A stretch of DNA of 64,000 bases, taken from the NCBI RefSeq assembly GCF_900105595.1, contig NZ_LT629784.1, forward strand, positions 3,874,501-3,938,500. The letters are read 5' to 3'. The notes below the pieces were generated by a model, which made no database searches, was not told where the DNA came from, and saw nothing but the letters and a program-made list of their open reading frames with translations. Made by a program: the position numbers and the translations under genes. This document shows positions 58,515-64,000 of the stretch, one piece after another; position 1 is the first letter of the stretch, and each line of letters opens with the position of its first letter. This DNA is from Stappia sp. ES.058. GTDB taxonomy: Bacteria; Pseudomonadota; Alphaproteobacteria; Rhizobiales; Stappiaceae.

Positions 58515-59981
58515 ATGCCAGATATTCGCCGTACTCTCATTGGCGGTCAGGGACTCGCTGCGCTCGAGACGCGCCTCAAAGAGGATCTGCAACTGCTGTG
58601 CTACCCGGGCAAGTCATGGGTACCCCCACGCCAGGGTGTAACGGACGTCACCATCATAGGTGGGGGAATGTGCGGCATGGTGGCTTGGTTTGCGCTCCAG
58701 ACCGCCGGGATCGTAAATACCCGGGTGCTGGACCGCAGTCCGCGCGGGTTCGAGGGGCCCTGGCTGAATTATGCGCGGATGGAGACCCTGCGTTCGCCAA
58801 AGGAACTCACAGGGCCGGCCTTCGGCCACGGTGCACTAACGTTTCAAGCCTGGTACCGGGCCGGTTTCGGAGACCAGCAATGGGAACAGCTCGGACTGAT
58901 TCCGCGCCCGGTGTGGATGGATTATCTTCGCTGGTACCGGGATGTGCTCGGCATTCCCATTGAAAACGAGACTTCCCTCGACAAGGTCGAGCGCGAGGGC
59001 GACGTACTGCGATTGCACTTCTCCGGGGAGACGTCCGGCTCCTTTCTTTCCCGAAAGCTTGTCTTCGCGACGGGCCGCGACGGAACCGGAGAACCGAACA
59101 TACCGGGCTTCGTCGACGGACTGGATCGACGATATTGGGCTCATAGTGCGGACGACATCGATTTCGATTCCCTGAAAGGTAAACGGGTTGCGGTGATCGG
59201 GGTCGGTGCGTCAGCCGTCGACAATGCGGCCGAAGCGCTAGAGCACGGGGCTGCCGAAGTCCGCCACTTCATTCGCCGCAAGCAAATGCCGACAATAAAC
59301 AAGCTGACCGGTGCCGGCAGCATCGGGTTCAACCACGGTTTCGCCACCCTTTCCGATGAACTGCGATGGCGGATCATGCAATATGTGTTTGCCAGCCAAA
59401 CGCCGCCACCGAATGGTTCAGTTCGGCGTGTCAGTCAGCATCGGAACGCGTTTTTCCATTTCGACAAGGGCATCGCCGGCCTCAGTGAAACCGGTGGTGC
59501 CGTGGAGCTCAAGTTCTCCGACGGGAGGCGCCATGTCGCAGATTTTGTCATCCTCGGCACAGGGTTCAGGACCAATCCGCTTTCGCGCACGGAGCTCGGC
59601 GACGCCTCCGGCAACATTCGCCTGTGGAAGGATGTCTACCAACCGCCCGCTGACGAGCATTCGGAGGATCTGGCCCTGTTTCCTTATCTGAACTCAGATT
59701 TCAGCTTCAGCGAAAAGATTCCCGGCAAATCGCCGTGGATCAACAATATCTACTGCTTCAACTATGGCGCTACAGCCAGTCTCGGCAAAATCAGCGGTGA
59801 TATTCCGGGTATTTCCGAAGGCGCTGCATGGCTGGCGCGTGCGACCGCAGCGAAAATCTTTTCCGAAGATGCCGACCAGCATTTGCAGGCTATCAAGGCC
59901 TATGACAAGCCCGAACTCGACGGGAGCGAATGGGTGTCGACACAGATGCCGGACATACAAGGGAAGGAGCATATCGCGTGA
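58515..59981 (+). CDS. FAD-dependent flavin-monooxygenase-like protein
   Basis: A 488-residue two-dinucleotide-binding protein. The FAD site is DVTIIGGGMCGMVAWFALQT (about residues 45-62) and the NADPH site is KRVAVIGVGASAVDNAAEAL (about 230-248). Further family parts are LVFATGRDGTGEPNIPGF and FVILGTGFRTNP. It resembles flavin monooxygenases and ornithine-hydroxylase relatives that oxygenate N or S atoms. Its gene lies 14 bases after the molybdoenzyme gene and overlaps the next gene by GTGA, so oxygenation and oxide reduction are encoded together. Substrate unknown. Confidence 0.87.
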   Translation: MPDIRRTLIGGQGLAALETRLKEDLQLLCYPGKSWVPPRQGVTDVTIIGGGMCGMVAWFALQTAGIVNTRVLDRSPRGFEGPWLNYARMETLRSPKELTGPAFGHGALTFQAWYRAGFGDQQWEQLGLIPRPVWMDYLRWYRDVLGIPIENETSLDKVEREGDVLRLHFSGETSGSFLSRKLVFATGRDGTGEPNIPGFVDGLDRRYWAHSADDIDFDSLKGKRVAVIGVGASAVDNAAEALEHGAAEVRHFIRRKQMPTINKLTGAGSIGFNHGFATLSDELRWRIMQYVFASQTPPPNGSVRRVSQHRNAFFHFDKGIAGLSETGGAVELKFSDGRRHVADFVILGTGFRTNPLSRTELGDASGNIRLWKDVYQPPADEHSEDLALFPYLNSDFSFSEKIPGKSPWINNIYCFNYGATASLGKISGDIPGISEGAAWLARATAAKIFSEDADQHLQAIKAYDKPELDGSEWVSTQMPDIQGKEHIA

Positions 59982-60460
59982 CGAGCCCAAGGACGACAGC
60001 GCTTTCGCAAGCCCACGTTTTGGAAGGGTCCGGCCTGGCAAATGCCAATGCGGGGCGTGCGGACATTTTTGAAATGACGCAGGCCGCCGAGGATGCCGTG
60101 TTAAGGCCACGCGAGCCGGGAGCCTGGTCTCTTCCGCTGCGTTCGGCGCTTGCCGCCCGGATTGCCCGGCGGAATGGCGAGGCTGCGCTTTGCGACAAGT
60201 ATGTCGCTGATGCCGCGAATTTCTCTCAACTCGCCGACCCCTCCGTTGATGGTACCGAAGAGGGACTGGTCGAAGTCGTGTCATTCACAGATAAAGTGGC
60301 GACCGAGACCAAACGCGTGGGGGCTTCCGACATTGCCGCGCTCAAGGATGCTAGCATATCAGATGAGGATATCGTGCGCTTGGCCGAACTCAATGCCTTT
60401 ATATCGTACCAGATCCGGGTGATTGCCGGTTTGCGCCTGATGGCGGGAGGCGTTGCGTGA
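59978..60460 (+). CDS. CMD-domain protein (Avi_7170-like)
   Basis: A 160-residue protein from GTG 59978 with AAGGAG upstream. It has the carboxymuconolactone-decarboxylase fold pattern (RSALAARIARRNGEAALCDK, then DIAALKDASISDEDIVRLAE, FISYQIRVIAGLRLM). The usual CxxCxxxH is reduced to one cysteine, so peroxidase chemistry is unlikely for this chain alone. Proteins of this type occur beside a second, complete CMD protein, as here (60457). I recall the pair as the Avi_7170/Avi_7169 families; a subunit pair is likely. Overlaps at both ends couple its translation. Confidence 0.8.
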   Translation: MTSPRTTALSQAHVLEGSGLANANAGRADIFEMTQAAEDAVLRPREPGAWSLPLRSALAARIARRNGEAALCDKYVADAANFSQLADPSVDGTEEGLVEVVSFTDKVATETKRVGASDIAALKDASISDEDIVRLAELNAFISYQIRVIAGLRLMAGGVA

Positions 60461-61059
60461 GTGATATTGTCAGGAAATTCACGCGAACGGTGCCCCATTG
60501 GCAGCCGCGAATACAGCCAGTTGTTCTTGAAGAAGCGACCGATGAGCAACTGGACGCACTGCAGGTAACACCCTCGAATACCAAGGTGTCTGAGTATGTG
60601 CTGACTCTCGCCCATGACGTCGAGACCCTGAAAGTGCGCTCACCGCTATTCAATGCGATTATGTACGGTAAAGGGGGGATGAGCCGGACGGAACGAGAAC
60701 TGGGTGCCATCAGCGCGTCCGTGGTGAATGGTTGCATCTACTGCGCGGCCGTTCATGCGTCACGTCATGCACAACTCGATCGATCGACAGAAGTCACCGA
60801 CAACCTCTTCAGGGACGGACCGAACGCGAGTCTCTCCGCGCGCAATCGCGCGATATTTGAATTTGCAAGTGCGCTTTCGGCGTGTCCGCCGGCCCCGACT
60901 GGTACGCAGATTGGTGCATTGCGTGAGCAGGGACTTAGCGAGGCGGAAATACTCGACCTTATTCTGTCAACCGCGCTTTTCGGCTGGGCTAACCGGCTGA
61001 TGCATGTGCTGGGAGATCCCGTGCGGCCAAAAGCCTCCGACAAAAAAGGACGCAGCTGA
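60457..61059 (+). CDS. alkylhydroperoxidase/CMD-domain protein (Avi_7169-like)
   Basis: A 200-residue AhpD/CMD-like protein. The full active motif is present: SRTERELGAISASVVNGCIY, then CAAVHASRHAQ, giving Glu81, Cys93, Cys96 and His100 (CxxCxxxH). Such proteins reduce hydroperoxides or act on strained rings. The gene overlaps the first CMD gene (ATGA-type) and ends the long plus-strand run. Its place after a monooxygenase gene suggests removal of peroxide by-products or a late catabolic step. Confidence 0.87.
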   Translation: MSDIVRKFTRTVPHWQPRIQPVVLEEATDEQLDALQVTPSNTKVSEYVLTLAHDVETLKVRSPLFNAIMYGKGGMSRTERELGAISASVVNGCIYCAAVHASRHAQLDRSTEVTDNLFRDGPNASLSARNRAIFEFASALSACPPAPTGTQIGALREQGLSEAEILDLILSTALFGWANRLMHVLGDPVRPKASDKKGRS

Positions 61060-61441
61060 AGGATCCTCTTAACGGACTGATCATCCACTTCTGGGAACAA
61101 AAACGGACGGTCGCCCGGCGTTGTTCATTCGGCGGCGGCGGCCAACCCGATATGACTGTTGTGTCGCTGTTGGTGGAGAGTCAGATCGTCTTAATCAGCC
61201 GGTCCGCGACGCGTTACTACTTCAATTTTGCACTATCGCACGGTCTCGCCGCCGCTCATCCTACTGGCGCTATTTCCACCTTGGATGTCGCCATTCAATC
61301 ATGCTTCTGAAAAGCATGTTAGCGTAAATTCGCGTGCCGCGAAGCGTTCTTGCGGACCGCGCCTGCCGGCTGACAATTATTGCCGTGACAGCGGGAATTC
61401 GCGCTGCGAAAGTCGAGACCTGAACCAACGCGGAAGGGGCC
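61060..61441. other. gene-free stretch
   Basis: About 380 bases between the CMD gene and the glycerate kinase gene. No start with a ribosome site or recognisable peptide. A GC-rich run near 61125-61142 and a weakly AT-rich part near 61200-61330 may contain the promoter of the glycerate kinase gene. Confidence 0.4.
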
Positions 61442-62722
61442 ATGGCCGGAAACAAGGAACTGAAGCAAGACGCCCGCGACATCTTCCTCGCCGGCGTGGC
61501 GGCGGCGGACCCGCATGACGCGGTGGTCCAGGCGCTGCAGATCCATGACGGCGAATGGTCGGAGGCGGGCAGGATCCATGTGATAGCGGCGGGCAAGGCG
61601 GCTGTGCCGATGATGCGCGCCGTGCTCGAGACACTGCCCGGCGGCAAGATCGCGGAGGCGCTCGCTGTCACCAATTACGAAAATGTCGCCGAGATCGAAG
61701 GCGTCACCGTAATCGGCGCATCGCACCCGCTGCCCGACGAGAACGGCGCAAAGGGCGCGCGCGAGGCGGAGCGCATCGCCCATGGAGCGAAGGCGAGCGA
61801 TCTCGTGCTGTGCCTGATCTCCGGCGGCGCCTCGGCGCTGCTGCCGGCGCCGGTAGAGGGAGTCACGCTCGCCGAGAAGATCGCCGCCAACGACCTATTG
61901 CTGAAATCCGGCGCCGATATCGTCGCCATGAACAGGGTGCGGAAAGCCCTGTCGCGGCTGAAGGGCGGCGGGCTGGCGCGTGCGATCTCGCCGGCACAGG
62001 GGCTGGCCCTGATCCTCTCCGACGTGCCGTGTGACGATCTCGCCATTATCGCCTCCGGCCCGACGGTCGCCGATCCGGCTCCGCCGGCAAAGGCGCTGGA
62101 GATCGTGCGCGATCTCGGCCTTTCCGACCGCATGGCGCCAAGCGTCATGGCGCATCTTCAGGTGCGTGCTGAGCTTCCGGCGGAGGATTTTGTCCACACG
62201 ACCAAAAACCGGCTTATCGGCTCCAACCGCATCAGCCTGCACGCGACGGAAAGCGCCGCGCACCACCACAGCTACAAGGTGATCGTCTTGTCGGAATGGC
62301 TCGAGGGTGACGTGCAGGACGCGGCCGAGGCCTTCCATGACGCGGCGCGTGCCGCGCCGACCGGGCAGAAGATCGCCATCCTCGCCGGCGGCGAGACCTC
62401 CGTGCATGTCACCGGCCCGGGCAAGGGCGGCCGGAACCAGGAGATGGCGTTGCGCTTCGCCGCGCTCTGCGAAAGCACTCCCTTACCAAGGGTGTGGGCC
62501 TTCCTGTCCGGCGGTACCGACGGCCGCGACGGCCCGACCGACGCGGCGGGCGGCCTTGTCACGGCGGAGACGATAGCGGCGCTAGAGGTGAAAGGCGTGT
62601 CGACGGATGCTCACCTCGCCGAGAACGACGCCTATCACGCGCTTGCAGCGGCCGACGCGCTGGTGATGACGGGCGCGACGGGCACGAATGTGGCGGATTT
62701 GCAGGTGCTGCTGCTGGGGTGA
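61442..62722 (+). CDS. glycerate 2-kinase / hydroxypyruvate reductase-type (TtuD/GckA, MOFRL family)
   Basis: A 426-residue complete enzyme. The GLYCTK domain has HVIAAGKAAVPMMRAVLETL (catalytic lysine), CLISGGASALLPAP, NRVRKALSRLKGGGLARA and LILSDVPCDDLAIIASGPTV. The MOFRL domain has ILAGGETSVHVTGPGKGGRN, SGGTDGRDGPTDAAGG and TGATGTNVADLQVLL. It phosphorylates glycerate to 2-phosphoglycerate, in glyoxylate, serine or tartrate metabolism. The gene is more GC-rich than its neighbours. It serves as an internal reference for the degenerate relative fused to pentapeptide repeats at 16782-18362. Confidence 0.92.
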   Translation: MAGNKELKQDARDIFLAGVAAADPHDAVVQALQIHDGEWSEAGRIHVIAAGKAAVPMMRAVLETLPGGKIAEALAVTNYENVAEIEGVTVIGASHPLPDENGAKGAREAERIAHGAKASDLVLCLISGGASALLPAPVEGVTLAEKIAANDLLLKSGADIVAMNRVRKALSRLKGGGLARAISPAQGLALILSDVPCDDLAIIASGPTVADPAPPAKALEIVRDLGLSDRMAPSVMAHLQVRAELPAEDFVHTTKNRLIGSNRISLHATESAAHHHSYKVIVLSEWLEGDVQDAAEAFHDAARAAPTGQKIAILAGGETSVHVTGPGKGGRNQEMALRFAALCESTPLPRVWAFLSGGTDGRDGPTDAAGGLVTAETIAALEVKGVSTDAHLAENDAYHALAAADALVMTGATGTNVADLQVLLLG

Positions 62723-62796
62723 ACAGGAGTCGATGGCGCGGGTTTCCTTGATCCTCCGCACTGAGTTGATCCACCGTCATGCCTAGTTACGTGAAT

Positions 62797-63426
62797 CTAA
62801 AGTTCGCCACATAGGGTTTGCTCCATTCTCTGGCAGGACCGATTGACGGCAGCGAGGATTTGGTCGGCAGACTTGACCCATCGATAGGGTTTGGGGTGTT
62901 CGTTGTGGGCTTCGATGAAGACGGCAATGTCGGCCTCCAGTTCGGCGGTGGAGCGGTGGACGCCCCGTTGCAATTGCTTACGCGTCAACTCGGCGAACCA
63001 GCGTTCCACCTGATTGATCCAGTTGGCCGGGGTCGGCGTGAAATGCACATGCCAATGCGGGCGTCGCGCGAGCCAGGCCTTGATCTTGGGTGTCTTGTGG
63101 GTGGCGTAATTATCCATCACCAGATGCACCTCCGGCCCCTCCGGCGTGGCCTCGTGACGGTTGTAGCCATAAGCCGGATGTGCCAGGGCAAGCGCCTTGA
63201 TGTGGCTCTTGTGGATCGGCGGCAGATCCTTCAGCCCCTCGAAGCCCTGGGTCTGAAATCGCCGTTTCCATTCGTAGAAGCTGGTCCGGTCAAGGCCGCG
63301 CTGCCGACAAGCCTCTGCAACATTGCCGAGTTGCTTCGCCAGTTCGATGACGCTCAGACGGCTCTGAGCCAGCTTGCTGGCCGCATCACGCGGCTCCGAT
63401 CTATTGGCTGTCGATGATCGTCCCAT
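62797..63426 (-). mobile_element. chimeric transposase: IS481-type N-terminus joined to IS630-type C-terminus
   Basis: A 209-residue open reading frame. The first 95 residues (LSVIELAKQLGNVAEACRQR, then FYEWKRRFQTQGFEGLKDLP, ALALAHPAYGYNRHE) are the HTH part of an IS481-family transposase. From about EVHLVMDNYATHKTPKIKAW on (WHVHFTPTPANWINQVERWF, then QILAAV) it is the second half of an IS630-family DDE transposase. The join lies near 63125-63145. Neither catalytic domain is complete: the first DDE acid is absent. It is a remnant left by deletion between two insertion sequences, in frame by chance or selection. Confidence 0.8.
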
Positions 63427-63540
63427 GGCAGTATTCTCCTATCCAAAAAGAGCATGGATAGAAGCTTAAGAGGACACTTGACGGTAGAGCCATTGTCATA
63501 CTTGATCGGCGGGGCAACGCTGCTCTTTGCTCTGAAATGA

Positions 63541-63924
63541 TATGCCGGAGGCGGACGGGTCGTTCAACGCGGGCGTTCCAATGAAGGTGCAGCGATAGCA
63601 GGCACCGCTTCGGGCGTGACCACGATGGTCGCCCATTCTGGCGGTCCACAGCTCGCGATGTATCTCCTGCCATTGGGAGTACTGAAAAGTATCTATGCCG
63701 GACCGGCCAGCCTTTTCTTCACTGCTGGGAATAATGTAAAACTGTTTTCATGGATTTGGCTTGCGTCGATTGCCGGCGCGCCGTGGTTTTTGATTCTGCT
63801 TGCCCTTCTCGCCGTTCCGCTTGGTGCATGAGTTGGCTGGAGGTTGCACGAACGTTTTGACCAAACGCTGTTTTGCAAGGTGTTATTTGCTCTTCTCGTC
63901 CTCGTTGCTGCTAATTTTGTCTGA
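63541..63924 (+). pseudogene. TauE/SafE (TSUP) transporter fragment with in-frame stop
   Basis: The plus strand encodes the second half of a sulfite-exporter-type transporter: GAAIAGTASGVTTMVAHSGG, PQLAMYLLPLGVLKSIYAGP, then a helix and LLALLAVPLGA. A TGA at 63829-63831 interrupts, and the same frame continues with the family's usual end (GWRLHERFDQTLFCKVLFAL, then LVLVAANFV and a stop at 63922-63924). The N-terminal half is missing next to the chimeric transposase. It is a decayed gene, cut by an insertion or deletion and carrying a nonsense codon. Confidence 0.8.
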
Positions 63925-64000
63925 GACGGGCCAGCGGATACATTGTTGCGTAGTGCCCGCCGCGACTTCACAAGTCGTCCCTCTGAGCCCATTCTTGAAG
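63925..64000. other. window end
   Basis: The last 76 bases hold no recognisable feature. Confidence 0.3.

Noticed and set aside
1..64000. CRISPR arrays or cas genes
   Set aside because: No regularly spaced 20-40 base repeats and no Cas motif were seen; the short repeats found (4410-4490, 5817-5943, 1976-2035) are too short or too few.

Overview
The window looks like part of a Hyphomicrobiales (Rhizobiales) chromosome, perhaps Brucella/Ochrobactrum- or Mesorhizobium-like. I infer this from the GC-rich coding style, the frequent TTG and GTG starts behind good Shine-Dalgarno sites, rhizobial-type TRAP, hydantoinase and TtuD-like genes, and IS481, IS630 and IS5 debris. Genus cannot be fixed from sequence alone.

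Layout. (1) 1-6011 is the right end of an integrated element: primase-like genes, an AlpA-like HTH protein, an XRE regulator with repeated operators, a PemK/MazF toxin gene, and a tyrosine integrase next to four phased AGGAAGCA repeats and the 3' part of a tRNA-Arg(CCG) gene (attachment-site remnant). (2) About 5.9-35.5 kb is a second, mobilizable-type element. It has a large serine recombinase, a VirD4/TraG-type coupling protein among small membrane proteins, a SprT-like protein, ArdA, a ParB-like protein, a small resolvase, and at its far end a relaxase with MobC-like partners. I see no VirB/Tra type IV secretion genes, so it would need a helper.

(3) Cargo of that element is defence-like. 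At 15.2-18.4 kb an AT-rich three-gene cassette encodes two unrecognised proteins and a fusion of pentapeptide repeats to a glycerate-kinase/MOFRL-like domain with eroded kinase motifs; this is the best candidate for an undescribed system. At 24.1-29.3 kb are a 1360-residue restriction-methylase and a phospholipase-D-family nuclease. At 29.3-33.6 kb is a complete CBASS: patatin effector, CD-NTase and E2-like protein (type II, short), led by a small DUF2188 gene and divergent from an XRE repressor/ImmA-IrrE protease pair that matches CapH/CapP.

(4) 36-48 kb is an accessory region of stress, detoxification and repair genes (LysR with tautomerase, GNAT, GST, GlxA-like regulator, Ada, EamA exporter, SDRs) mixed with broken genes and duplicates. 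(5) 49.1-61.1 kb is one long plus-strand gene run: HyuA/HyuB, a three-gene TRAP transporter, a biotin-sulfoxide-reductase-like molybdoenzyme, a flavin monooxygenase-like protein and two CMD proteins. It suggests uptake and breakdown of an unknown N- or S-containing acid. (6) A glycerate kinase, a chimeric transposase and a decayed TauE/SafE transporter close the window.
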